From Minisyncoccota bacterium (GTDB lineage: Bacteria; Patescibacteriota; Minisyncoccia; Minisyncoccales; Minisyncoccaceae): DNA of 21,647 nt. The notes beneath the pieces are model-generated. The model did no database searches. It was not told the DNA's origin and worked only from the letters and a program-made list of their open reading frames with translations. The first letter of the stretch is position 1. Every line of letters begins with the position of its first letter. The position numbers and the translations under genes are program-made. Location of the stretch: positions 1 to 21,647 of the forward strand of contig JAQVZN010000002.1 in the NCBI GenBank assembly GCA_028708155.1, given 5' to 3'. This document shows positions 15,116 to 21,647 of the stretch, piece by piece.

Positions 15116-15275
15116 AATTAATTTTTTCTATTTTAATAGGATCTTTTAAGCTTTCTTCCTTAGAAATATATCCTAAGATAAAAGAAAGGCACGAAATCAG
15201 AGAAACAGCAATAAAAAGGATAATCTCTTTCTCGTATGTTTTGACAAAAAATGTAATTTTTGCTATGATTTTCAT
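15084..15275 (-). CDS. Small single-pass membrane protein preceding uppS
   Basis: A 63-residue frame starting at 15275 and overlapping the first 32 bases of uppS. Residues 1-17 are basic (Lys-rich, ending Tyr-Glu-Lys-Glu), 18-38 form one hydrophobic helix ending in Gly-Tyr-Ile, and the tail is charged with an Asp-Pro-Ile-Lys-Ile-Glu segment. I recall small proteins of this layout (a Tyr-Glu-Lys-Glu lead, one helix, then a Pro-Ile-x-Ile-Glu tail) in Parcubacteria, with no known role. Against it: the first codons coincide with a near-consensus promoter for rpmA on the other strand, and no Shine-Dalgarno or convincing promoter precedes its ATG. An in-frame TAA just upstream excludes a longer form. 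Confidence 0.6.
   Translation of the reverse strand: MKIIAKITFFVKTYEKEIILFIAVSLISCLSFILGYISKEESLKDPIKIEKINYEIKSFSNHS
15241..15269 (+). promoter_or_regulatory. Near-consensus extended -10 sigma70 promoter for rpmA
   Basis: TTGACA (15241-15246), a 17-base spacer ending in TGC, and TATGAT (15264-15269): a perfect -35, optimal spacing and an extended -10. Transcription should start near 15276, giving a leader of about 60 bases before the rpmA ATG. It is the strongest promoter-like sequence in the window and lies inside the first codons of the divergent membrane-protein frame. Confidence 0.85.
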
Positions 15276-15336
15276 ATAAATTTAAATGCTGTTTTTAATC
15301 TATATCTAATATATATTAAATCAGTTTATAACGAAA

Positions 15337-15609
15337 ATGTCAAAAACGAAAGCGTCGGGAACAACTAAACTGGGAAGAGATTCACAGCCACAATATTTAG
15401 GGGTTAAACTTTATGACGGAGAAAAAGCTAAGACAGGAAATATTATTGTTCGTCAAAGAGGAACAAAATTTTTAATGGGAGACAATGTTAAGCTTGGAAA
15501 AGATCATACTATTTACGCTATGAAAGATGGGGTTGTAAAATTTACTACAGTAAGAAAGAAAAAATTTGATGGATCTCAAAGAGTAGCAAAAATTGTTCAC
15601 GTAAAATAA
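15337..15609 (+). CDS. rpmA: Large ribosomal subunit protein bL27
   Basis: A 90-residue bL27, which reaches towards the peptidyl-transferase centre. The N-terminus Ser-Lys-Thr-Lys-Ala-Ser-Gly-Thr-Thr and LGRDS, then LGVKLYDGE, the signature IIVRQRGTKF (36-45) and GDNVKLGKDHT are all visible, with a short basic C-terminal extension. There is no cleavable leader of the Firmicutes kind. It is the only plus-strand gene and stands alone, without the usual rplU partner. It has a strong promoter upstream and a terminator right after its stop. No clear Shine-Dalgarno precedes the ATG. Confidence 0.97.
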   Translation: MSKTKASGTTKLGRDSQPQYLGVKLYDGEKAKTGNIIVRQRGTKFLMGDNVKLGKDHTIYAMKDGVVKFTTVRKKKFDGSQRVAKIVHVK

Positions 15610-15613
15610 AATT

Positions 15614-15638
15614 AAAAACCGCTTTTAAGCGGTTTTTT
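15614..15638. terminator. Bidirectional terminator between rpmA and pyrG
   Basis: AAAAACCGCT-TTTA-AGCGGTTTTTT is a symmetric GC-core hairpin with an A-tract on one side and a T-tract on the other, so it can terminate both converging transcripts. The pyrG TAA at 15625-15627 and its last two sense codons lie within it, making the hairpin part of the coding sequence. Confidence 0.88.
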
Positions 15639-17247
15639 GTTTGGCTGCTTTTATTAATCCTTTAAATAGAGGGTGTGGACTTAATGGCTTTGATATTAAT
15701 TCAGGATGGAATTGACAAGCAATAAAGTATGGATGATTTTCAAGTTCAATTATTTCTACTAGATCTTTATCTTTATTAATTCCAGAAAAGATTAGTCCAT
15801 TTTCAGCAAGAATATCTCTATACTCATTATTAACTTCATATCTATGTCTATGTCTTTCTTTAATATCTTCTTTTCCGTAAACATTAAAAGCTAGAGAATC
15901 CTTTTTAATATTACAATCCCAAGATCCAAGTCTCATTGTTCCTCCGTAATTGTTGTTTTTTAGAAGTTCTTTCTGTTCTTCCATAATATCAATTACTAGA
16001 TTTTCAGCTTTATCATTAAATTCTCTTGAAGTAGCATCTTTAATATTACAAACATTCCTTGAGTATTCTATTACAGCGAGTTGAAGCCCTAAACATAATC
16101 CTAAGAATGGAATATTATTTTTTCTAGCATATTCAATAACTTTTATTTTTCCTTCAGTTCCTCTTGTTCCAAATCCTCCAGGGACGATAATAGCATCAAA
16201 AGCATCTAAATCGGTTAGATTCTCTCCATTTTCGTATTTTGAAGAAGAAAGCCATGTTATTTCTGGTTTAACATCATAAAACCAAGAAGCATGTTTTACA
16301 GCTTCAATAACAGAGATGTATGAATCTAAAAGATTAAATTCTCCTGTTTCAAAATATTTACCAATAATTCCAATTTTAATTTTATCTGTACTGTTCTTTA
16401 TCTTGCTCACAAGATTTTCCCATTCTTTTAAATCTTTAGTGTTACTTTGAATTTCAAATTTTTCTAAAATTCGATCACCTAATCCTTGTTCATCAAAATT
16501 AAGAGGTATTTCATAAATACTTTCTACATCAGGAGAAGAGATTACGTTTTCTTCTCTTATATTACAAAAGAGGGATATTTTTCTTTTTCTTGGTTCATCA
16601 AGTGGTCTAGTAGCTCTTCCGAAGATAAAATCTGGTTGTATTCCAGCCTCGTTAAGCATTCTTGCCGCTGTTTGTGTTGGTTTTGTTTTCATTTCTCCTA
16701 CTACAGAAGGAATTGGAAGATAACTAACAAGAGCAAAAAGGACATCTTTTGGTTGTTGTAATTTCATGATTCTAGCTGATTCAAGGAAAAGCATATTTTG
16801 ATATTCTCCTACTGTTCCTCCAATTTCAATTAAGACAAAATCAGCTTTTGTTTTTTCGGCAACATTTTTAATTCGAGAAATAACTTCATTAGGAATATCT
16901 GGAACGACTTCTACACACTTACCTTCAAATTCTAAGTTTCTTTCTTTTTTAATAACAGAAAGATAGACACTTCCTGTGGTCATGTAGTTATCTTTTGAAA
17001 GATCTAAATCTAAAAACCTTTCATAGTTTCCAATATCTTGATCACATTCTGTTCCATCATTTGTAACAAAAACTTCTCCGTGTTCGATTGGATTCATTGT
17101 TCCTGCATCAACATTAATGTATGGATCAATTTTTACTGCGGTTACTGAGTAGCCTCTCGATTGTAAGACTTTTCCGATTGAAGCGGTAGTAATACCTTTC
17201 CCGACTGAAGACATTACTCCTCCTCCTATAAAGATGTATTTAGACAT
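15625..17247 (-). CDS. pyrG: CTP synthase
   Basis: Converts UTP to CTP using ATP and glutamine. The 540-residue length is normal. The N-terminal amidoligase domain has the P-loop SSVGKG (13-18), the KIDPYINVDAGTMNP block and the EIGGTVGE block (141-148). The C-terminal class I glutamine amidotransferase domain has the nucleophile Cys385 in GLCLGLQ, and His514 and Glu516 in FHPE completing the triad. It follows rplI by seven bases. The end of the gene forms one arm of the terminator. With pyrH in the same window, two steps of the UMP-to-CTP route are present. Confidence 0.98.
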   Translation of the reverse strand: MSKYIFIGGGVMSSVGKGITTASIGKVLQSRGYSVTAVKIDPYINVDAGTMNPIEHGEVFVTNDGTECDQDIGNYERFLDLDLSKDNYMTTGSVYLSVIKKERNLEFEGKCVEVVPDIPNEVISRIKNVAEKTKADFVLIEIGGTVGEYQNMLFLESARIMKLQQPKDVLFALVSYLPIPSVVGEMKTKPTQTAARMLNEAGIQPDFIFGRATRPLDEPRKRKISLFCNIREENVISSPDVESIYEIPLNFDEQGLGDRILEKFEIQSNTKDLKEWENLVSKIKNSTDKIKIGIIGKYFETGEFNLLDSYISVIEAVKHASWFYDVKPEITWLSSSKYENGENLTDLDAFDAIIVPGGFGTRGTEGKIKVIEYARKNNIPFLGLCLGLQLAVIEYSRNVCNIKDATSREFNDKAENLVIDIMEEQKELLKNNNYGGTMRLGSWDCNIKKDSLAFNVYGKEDIKERHRHRYEVNNEYRDILAENGLIFSGINKDKDLVEIIELENHPYFIACQFHPELISKPLSPHPLFKGLIKAAKQKTA

Positions 17248-17254
17248 ATGCTTT

Positions 17255-17704
17255 TTATTTATCCTCTTTATCTATGACTACAATAATTGTAGATTCTAAA
17301 TCTGCAGTTAATTTAACTAACACCTTAAAATCTCCTATTTTCTTAATAGGCTCATTTATTATTATTTGTTTTTCAGAAATTTCAAAACCATTTTGATTTA
17401 CTTTTTCCGCTATTTTTTTTGCAGAGATAGCTTCAAATAATTGTCCTTCTTCTCCAGCCTTAGCTTTGATTATAAATCTTTTTCCTTCTATTTCTTTAGC
17501 TTTTTTAGCAAGCAATTCTTTTTCTAATTTTTTTCTTTCATCATTAATTACTTTTTGTTCTTCTGCCTTTTTTACAATTTCTGGAGTAGCTCTTTTAGCT
17601 AATTTTTTAGGAAATAAAAAGTTATTTGCATATCCATCGCTTACATTTTTAACTTCATCTTTTTTTCCAATTTTGTTTACGTCTTTAAGTAGTAGTACTA
17701 ACAT
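17255..17704 (-). CDS. rplI: Large ribosomal subunit protein bL9
   Basis: A 149-residue bL9 with the usual two-domain layout: an N-terminal RNA-binding domain (VNKIGKKDEVKNVSDGYANNFLFPKKLA, in parts at about 9-36), a long charged connecting helix rich in Lys and Glu (about 40-75), and a C-terminal domain containing GQLFEAISAKKIAE. Length is normal. It lies 12 bases after the S41 protease gene and seven before pyrG and is presumably co-transcribed with them. bL9 is reported missing in some CPR lineages, so its presence helps to narrow the host. Confidence 0.96.
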   Translation of the reverse strand: MLVLLLKDVNKIGKKDEVKNVSDGYANNFLFPKKLAKRATPEIVKKAEEQKVINDERKKLEKELLAKKAKEIEGKRFIIKAKAGEEGQLFEAISAKKIAEKVNQNGFEISEKQIIINEPIKKIGDFKVLVKLTADLESTIIVVIDKEDK

Positions 17705-17716
17705 ATCTTTATTATT

Positions 17717-18889
17717 TTATTTATTATCAATTAATTCAATCGCTTTTTTTATTTGAGTATCTTCTTCATCATTTACTATATTAATATCAGGCTCTATTCC
17801 GATCTCATGTATTTGCATTCCATTTGGAGTATACCATTTTTCAGTAGTAATTTTAAGAATAGATCCATCGCTTAGATAAACAACTCTTTGAACCAATCCT
17901 TTTCCGAAAGAAGTTTCACCTAAAGTGGTAACGTTTTCTAAATTATCTTTAAGGGCTCCAGTTAATATTTCAGCCGCAGAAGCTGTTCCTTCATTGATCA
18001 ATATTACTATTGGATAATTAGCTAATTTACCTGGACCATCTGATTTAAGCCAAGTACATTCTTCGCTTCTGTCACATTGTTTTACAATTTGAAGATCTTT
18101 TTCTAAGAAAAGAGAGGCGATGTTTTTTGCTTCACTTACGAGTCCTCCTGGATTGTTTCTTAAATCTAGAACAATACCTTTAACATTATTTGTATTTAAG
18201 ATTTTATTAGTTAGTTCTTTTACATCTTTTGAGGTAGTTTCTGAAAATTGAAAAATAGATAAGGTAGCTATTTTTCCGTTACTAGTATCAATGAATTCTA
18301 GTTCTGAACTTGGAACGATGATAGTATCTCTTTTTATATTAAATATTTTTTCAATATTATTTCTTTCAATTGTTAAAGCTACATCTGTTCCCGCTTCTCC
18401 TCTTATTTTTTTAACAATCATATCTATTGCTAAAGTAGAGATGTCTTCGTCGTTAACTTTTCTAATAACATCTCCTGAAATAATTCCTGCCTTTTCTGCA
18501 GGAGTATTTTTTATTGGAGAAATTACGACTATCTTATCTTCTTTTTTAGCAATTTGTATTCCAATTCCATCAAATTTACCATCTAAATCATCTTGGAAAT
18601 CTTCAGCTTCTTCTGGATCAAAAAAAGAAGTATATGGATCGTCTAAAGAAGAAACAAAACCTTTAATGGCTCCATAAACCATTTTTTCTTCGTCTATTTT
18701 ATCTTCAAAAACAAAGTTTTGATTAATATTTCTCCAAACTTCTCCTAAAACAGATAAATTTATACCATCTTCTGAGTAAAGATCGGTATATATTTTTTCG
18801 TTTAATTTCTGATTTATAAAAAAGCCCGCGGCAAAACCTAAGCATATGGAAAAAACGACGATAATTTCTTTTGATATTTTTATCTTCAT
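17717..18889 (-). CDS. S41 family C-terminal processing protease (CtpA type)
   Basis: Membrane-anchored serine protease of 390 residues. An N-terminal hydrophobic segment (8-25) is a signal anchor. A PDZ domain (about 105-185, GIGIQIA and the ligand-loop region) is followed by the S41 domain with the block VLDLRNNPGGL (240-250), catalytic Ser304 in GTASAAE and Lys330 in ETSFGKG, the Ser-Lys dyad of CtpA. It would act outside the membrane on C-termini of envelope proteins; substrates are unknown. A two-Cys segment (Cys272, Cys278) in the loop before the Ser may form a disulfide. It is first in the unit with rplI and pyrG, with its own candidate promoter. Confidence 0.95.
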   Translation of the reverse strand: MKIKISKEIIVVFSICLGFAAGFFINQKLNEKIYTDLYSEDGINLSVLGEVWRNINQNFVFEDKIDEEKMVYGAIKGFVSSLDDPYTSFFDPEEAEDFQDDLDGKFDGIGIQIAKKEDKIVVISPIKNTPAEKAGIISGDVIRKVNDEDISTLAIDMIVKKIRGEAGTDVALTIERNNIEKIFNIKRDTIIVPSSELEFIDTSNGKIATLSIFQFSETTSKDVKELTNKILNTNNVKGIVLDLRNNPGGLVSEAKNIASLFLEKDLQIVKQCDRSEECTWLKSDGPGKLANYPIVILINEGTASAAEILTGALKDNLENVTTLGETSFGKGLVQRVVYLSDGSILKITTEKWYTPNGMQIHEIGIEPDINIVNDEEDTQIKKAIELIDNK

Positions 18890-18898
18890 AATATGTTT

Positions 18899-18927
18899 TT
18901 TATATCATAATTGACTAGCAAAAACAA
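18899..18927 (-). promoter_or_regulatory. Extended -10 promoter for the S41 protease-rplI-pyrG unit
   Basis: On the minus strand TTGTTT (18922-18927), 17 bases ending in TGA, and TATAAA (18899-18904) give an extended -10 promoter with a half-matching -35. The ATG follows nine bases after the -10, so the leader would be two or three bases. The -35 overlaps the hairpin behind trxA. Confidence 0.55.
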
Positions 18928-18943
18928 TATTGCAAATTATTGT
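18919..18943 (-). terminator. Weak AT-rich hairpin with T-tract after trxA
   Basis: On the minus strand ACAATA, an eight-base loop and TATTGT make a perfect six-pair stem followed by five T residues, about ten bases after the trxA stop. It has the shape of an intrinsic terminator but only one G-C pair per arm, so efficiency is doubtful and read-through into the protease gene is likely. Confidence 0.4.
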
Positions 18944-18952
18944 AAAAATGTT

Positions 18953-19267
18953 TTAAATATTGCTGTCAATCCACTCTTTAATCTCCTCTTCTTCTCTAAA
19001 ACCTACAAATCCAGAAAGAGCATCTTTTCCTTTAAAGAAGATAACTGTAGGAATAACTTCTATTTTAAATGTTTGACCTAAAAAAGGATTTTGATCTACG
19101 TTTACTTTATAAAAAAGAGCTTTGTCTTTATAGTCTTCAGAAACCTTTTCAATTATAGGCCCAAGTTTTTTACAAGGAGGACACCATTCTGCCCAAAAAT
19201 CAACGATAACTGGTTTGTCAGCTTTTAAAATTGTTTCTTCAAAATTTTGGTCTGTTAAATTTTCCAT
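18953..19267 (-). CDS. trxA: Thioredoxin
   Basis: A 104-residue thioredoxin with active site Trp28-Cys29-Pro-Pro-Cys32-Lys in FWAEWCPPCKK, and the cis-Pro loop VIPTVIFF. The second active-site residue is Pro where classical thioredoxin has Gly (WCGPC). There is no signal peptide, so it is cytoplasmic. I start it at 19267, ten bases after the xseB stop, because the protein then begins MENLTDQNFE as thioredoxins do. An ATG at 19303 would add a 12-residue Lys-rich tail and overlap xseB by 26 bases. It ends the pyrH-nuclease-xseAB unit. No reductase gene is nearby. Confidence 0.93.
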   Translation of the reverse strand: MENLTDQNFEETILKADKPVIVDFWAEWCPPCKKLGPIIEKVSEDYKDKALFYKVNVDQNPFLGQTFKIEVIPTVIFFKGKDALSGFVGFREEEEIKEWIDSNI

Positions 19268-19277
19268 ATTTTTATTT

Positions 19278-19478
19278 TTATAAGTCTTTTTTAATTTCTT
19301 CAAATTCGTTTTCCACTTCTTTTAATCTTTTTTTACTTTCCTTGATTAATAAAGTAGCTTCTTTTATTTTTTGAAGTCCAATTTCAATATCAATTTCTTC
19401 TTGAGTTTCAAACCAATCAGAAATTTTTGAAAGATTATTTATTAATTCTCCTAAGTTTTTATTTTCTTTTTTTGTCAT
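19278..19478 (-). CDS. xseB: Exodeoxyribonuclease VII small subunit
   Basis: A 66-residue all-helical protein with the family layout: a first helix with LGELINNLSKISDWF, the turn containing EIDIEIGLQKIKEA, and a long charged second helix ending in VENEFEEI. Several XseB copies bind the coiled coil of one XseA. It overlaps the end of xseA by 20 bases, supporting the assignment, since the sequence alone is short and lysine/glutamate-rich. Confidence 0.88.
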   Translation of the reverse strand: MTKKENKNLGELINNLSKISDWFETQEEIDIEIGLQKIKEATLLIKESKKRLKEVENEFEEIKKDL

Positions 19479-20646
19479 ATACTTTTGATTTAATTATACC
19501 ATCAAGAACTTCTAAGTCAATTAAGTCATCTTTATTAACGTCATTGATGTTTTTAATAATCTTACCATTGTTTCTCACGATAGAATAGCCTAATTTTAAT
19601 TGCCTGTTTGGGTTATTATAATTAATTTCTTTTTCTAAATAGTTAATTTTATTTTTGGTTATTTTAACAAGAGAATAGAAATTATTTATTAAAGAAGTCT
19701 GTGTGTTAAGAAGAAATGTATGTTTGTTTTTGATACTATTTTTAATAAGAGAAAAACTGTTAACAGCTTTCTCTATTTTATAATTTACGTCTGATAAAAG
19801 ATTACTATATTTCTCAAAAATAGATTGTTCTTGATTTTTAAGTTCATAGACAATATCATCCCAAGAAGAATTTAAAAGTTCTGCGGCGGCGGTTGGAGTA
19901 GAGACAGAATAATCAGAGGCTAAAGCAAAAAGTGGTTCATCTTCATGATGTCCTAATCCAGAAATTACTGGACAAGGAAAATTAATAATTTCTTTAATAA
20001 CAGCTTCATTATTAAAAACATCAAAAGAATTTTTTGATCCTCCTCCTCTTATTACAATAAGACAATCAAGATCTATTTTTTTAAATATTTTAAGAGAGGA
20101 CATTAGATCTTCTATGGCTTCTGTTCCTTCTACTCTTGAATCAATGAATTTAATTTTGAAATTATATTTATGAAGATTATTTAAAAAATCATGGATAACA
20201 GCTCCGCTTTTAGAAGTAATTATTCCTATTTTTTGAGGATATTCTTTCAGTTCTAATTTTCTTTCAAAAGCTCCTTCTTTTTCTAGTTTCTTTTTTAATT
20301 CTTCGTATTGTTTTTTAAGAGCTCCCTCTCCCTTCAATTCAATAAGAGAAGCTTTGAAGCTTAATCTTCCGTTAGGAGCGTAAATACTAGGTAATCCAGA
20401 GATAATAACGTTCATTCCTTCCTCTAAATTTATTCCACAAATTTTGTAGTGATAACCCCAAATAACACATTCCAAAATACTTCCATCTTTATCTTTTAAT
20501 GAAAAATATACATGTCCTTTAGTACTTTTTTTAACTTGATTAACTTCTCCTTCTATTTTTGCTTCAAAACCAAGTAAAACTGTATTTAAAAGTTCTATAT
20601 ATTCAGAAACAGTAAGAATATTATTTTTTAGTATTTCCTGATACAT
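19459..20646 (-). CDS. xseA: Exodeoxyribonuclease VII large subunit
   Basis: Catalytic subunit of the single-strand-specific exonuclease VII. The 395 residues comprise an N-terminal OB-fold (about 10-105; GHVYFSLKD at 44-52), the catalytic domain, and a C-terminal coiled coil that is shorter than in E. coli (about 456 residues in total). Expected active-site residues are present: Asp153 in KSGAVIHDFLN, Arg200 in RGGGS, and His233 and Asp236 in GLGHHED, followed by STPTAAAELL (249-258). It overlaps the upstream nuclease gene by 26 bases and xseB by 20, so all three are tightly coupled. Confidence 0.95.
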   Translation of the reverse strand: MYQEILKNNILTVSEYIELLNTVLLGFEAKIEGEVNQVKKSTKGHVYFSLKDKDGSILECVIWGYHYKICGINLEEGMNVIISGLPSIYAPNGRLSFKASLIELKGEGALKKQYEELKKKLEKEGAFERKLELKEYPQKIGIITSKSGAVIHDFLNNLHKYNFKIKFIDSRVEGTEAIEDLMSSLKIFKKIDLDCLIVIRGGGSKNSFDVFNNEAVIKEIINFPCPVISGLGHHEDEPLFALASDYSVSTPTAAAELLNSSWDDIVYELKNQEQSIFEKYSNLLSDVNYKIEKAVNSFSLIKNSIKNKHTFLLNTQTSLINNFYSLVKITKNKINYLEKEINYNNPNRQLKLGYSIVRNNGKIIKNINDVNKDDLIDLEVLDGIIKSKVYDKKRK

Positions 20647-21409
20647 TTTTATTGAATCTTATTTTTGCTAAAACAGCTTCTTTTCTATAATTACAATAAT
20701 CACATTTTGGACTCATTTCTGGAATTTCATCTTTAGTTAAACATTCTTTAATTTCCATTAATTTAGGCTCTATCCAAGAAGTATCTCCAGTGTATGGTAT
20801 TATTTTTATTTTAAATTCTAATTTTCCATCAAATTTATCTTGTCCTACATCACCATTGCAGTAAACAAAATATCCAGTATCAGAAACTTCAAAACCATTG
20901 TTTCTAACAAGCCATTGATATACTTCCATTTGTCTTTTGTATCCAATCTGCCATTCTGCGTCTAAACTAACTTCTCCTTGTTTAGAAGTAGCTTTATAGT
21001 CAACAATGATTATTTCTCCTTTTGGATTAATCCATAGGTCATCAACTCCTCCAAAAACTAAAAAGTTTGAAGGTTCGTGAAGGTGTCTTACTCCAACAAA
21101 AGTATCTCTATAATCATTTAGATTTTTATGAGAAAAAGGAATGGCGTCTATTCCAAATTCTTCAAAAAGAGGATGAGGTTTCCCTTCTTTTCTCAAAAGA
21201 TCAAATTCTTTTTTAAGTAAAGTATCAACAGCGCTATTTAAAGTGAAAGGAAATCCAGGAGGTCTTCCTGTTCCAAGTCTTCTATCTAAATAAAAGCATT
21301 GAGGGCATTCACAGAATAGGTCAATTTTTGATCTACTTAGATTAAAGGGTTCTTTTGATTTAGGATTAAATAATCCATTTGTTCTTCTAGCGTTGTAGTA
21401 ATCACTCAT
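20621..21409 (-). CDS. RecB-family PD-(D/E)XK nuclease with a Cys cluster
   Basis: A 262-residue protein with the PD-(D/E)XK core: Asp123 (GGVDDLW), Asp137-Tyr-Lys139 (IIVDYKA) and the Gln160-xxx-Tyr164 element of RecB/Cas4-type nucleases. Five Cys could bind metal: Cys33, Cys35 and Cys38 (CECPQC) in the N-terminal part and Cys236 and Cys239 (CDYC) near the C-terminus. This split N- plus C-terminal arrangement resembles the iron-sulfur clusters of Cas4 and AddB, though the spacing differs. No cas gene, helicase or CRISPR is present. It overlaps xseA by 26 bases and starts four bases after pyrH, suggesting a DNA-repair or recombination role with exonuclease VII. Confidence 0.82.
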   Translation of the reverse strand: MSDYYNARRTNGLFNPKSKEPFNLSRSKIDLFCECPQCFYLDRRLGTGRPPGFPFTLNSAVDTLLKKEFDLLRKEGKPHPLFEEFGIDAIPFSHKNLNDYRDTFVGVRHLHEPSNFLVFGGVDDLWINPKGEIIIVDYKATSKQGEVSLDAEWQIGYKRQMEVYQWLVRNNGFEVSDTGYFVYCNGDVGQDKFDGKLEFKIKIIPYTGDTSWIEPKLMEIKECLTKDEIPEMSPKCDYCNYRKEAVLAKIRFNKNVSGNTKK

Positions 21410-21413
21410 AATT

Positions 21414-21647
21414 TTATTTTACTAAAGTTCCAATCTTGTTTTTTAAAATATTATCTATTTTATCTAGATGTTTGACGTTAAAAACAATTAATGGAATATT
21501 ATTATCTCTACACAAAGTAAAGGCTGTTGAATCCATTACTTTTAAGTTTTTTTGAATAACGTCTGAAAAAGAAATTGTTTTATACATTTTAGCATCTTTA
21601 TGTTTGTCAGGATCTTTATCATATATCCCATCAACATCAGTTGCTTT
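21414..21647 (-). CDS. pyrH: UMP kinase, C-terminal part (cut by the window edge)
   Basis: The last 77 codons of a gene running off the right edge and ending in TAA. The sequence has the amino-acid-kinase C-terminal blocks of bacterial PyrH: ATDVDGIYDKDP at the start, LKVMDSTAFTLCRDNNIPLIVFN in the middle (quoted in parts), and IGTLV as the final beta strand. It phosphorylates UMP to UDP. The following nuclease gene begins four bases after its stop. The N-terminus, promoter and usual neighbours (tsf, frr) are outside the window. Confidence 0.93.
   Translation of the reverse strand, partial: KATDVDGIYDKDPDKHKDAKMYKTISFSDVIQKNLKVMDSTAFTLCRDNNIPLIVFNVKHLDKIDNILKNKIGTLVK

Noticed and set aside
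19268..19303. Longer thioredoxin start at 19303
   Set aside because: It adds a Lys-rich 12-residue tail absent from thioredoxins and overlaps xseB; the ATG at 19267 gives the normal N-terminus.
20621..21409. Cas4 and a CRISPR system
   Set aside because: The nuclease resembles Cas4 in its core, but there are no repeats, spacers or other cas genes, and the neighbours are pyrH and xseAB.
1..21647. Recoded UGA (Gly), as in Absconditabacteria and Gracilibacteria
   Set aside because: murG, murD and the small membrane gene end at TGA in natural overlap positions, and conserved proteins read through without in-frame TGA.

Overview
The window is strongly AT-rich, gene-dense and almost entirely coded on the minus strand; the only plus-strand gene is rpmA. 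Many junctions are 4-35 nt overlaps or gaps under 25 nt. The proteins are compact variants of core bacterial enzymes: AspRS without its GAD insertion, ValRS without its C-terminal coiled coil, and divergent MraY and UppS. TGA acts as a normal stop (murG, murD, the small membrane gene before uppS). Together this suggests a reduced-genome Candidate Phyla Radiation (Patescibacteria) bacterium, probably Parcubacteria-like. The presence of bL9, which I recall is missing from several other CPR groups, fits that. The assignment is inference; no 16S or other phylogenetic marker was tested.

Layout, read in the direction of minus-strand transcription (high to low coordinates). (1) pyrH (3' part), a RecB-family PD-(D/E)XK nuclease, xseA, xseB and trxA: UMP kinase plus a DNA-processing block. 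(2) After a weak hairpin and an extended -10 promoter near 18.9 kb: S41 protease, rplI, pyrG. (3) rpmA on the plus strand, with a near-perfect sigma70-type promoter, converging on pyrG at a terminator that contains the pyrG stop codon. (4) Small membrane protein, uppS, thpR, murC. (5) A 42-residue single-helix membrane protein with its own candidate promoter, an overlapping palindrome, and a good terminator. (6) A ten-gene unit from valS through aspS, dacA-type carboxypeptidase, mraY, murL, murD, ftsW, murG and gltX to a small secreted protein. (7) At the left edge, the first codons of a CxxC protein with a clear promoter and Shine-Dalgarno site.

The central theme is the cell wall. UppS makes the lipid carrier; MurC and MurD build the UDP-MurNAc peptide; MraY and MurG make lipid I and II; FtsW polymerises; the carboxypeptidase trims. 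The most interesting feature is murL overlapping murD. MurL is the PP-loop epimerase that converts an L-Glu residue already in UDP-MurNAc-L-Ala-L-Glu to D-Glu, so this organism probably uses a MurD2/MurL route and not a free D-glutamate pool. MurD's residues at the D-Glu-binding positions are altered in a way that agrees.

Three tRNA synthetase genes (valS, aspS, gltX) flank the cell-wall block in the same unit. Several transcription units show a -10-like hexamer only 6-9 nt before the ATG, which would give leaderless mRNAs; AT-richness makes chance matches likely, so this is a hypothesis. I see no tRNA, rRNA, CRISPR array, insertion sequence, phage gene or replication origin. No stretch over about 100 bases lacks a gene: the longest gaps are 12503-12589 (promoter and palindrome for the small membrane protein) and 15276-15336 (rpmA leader).
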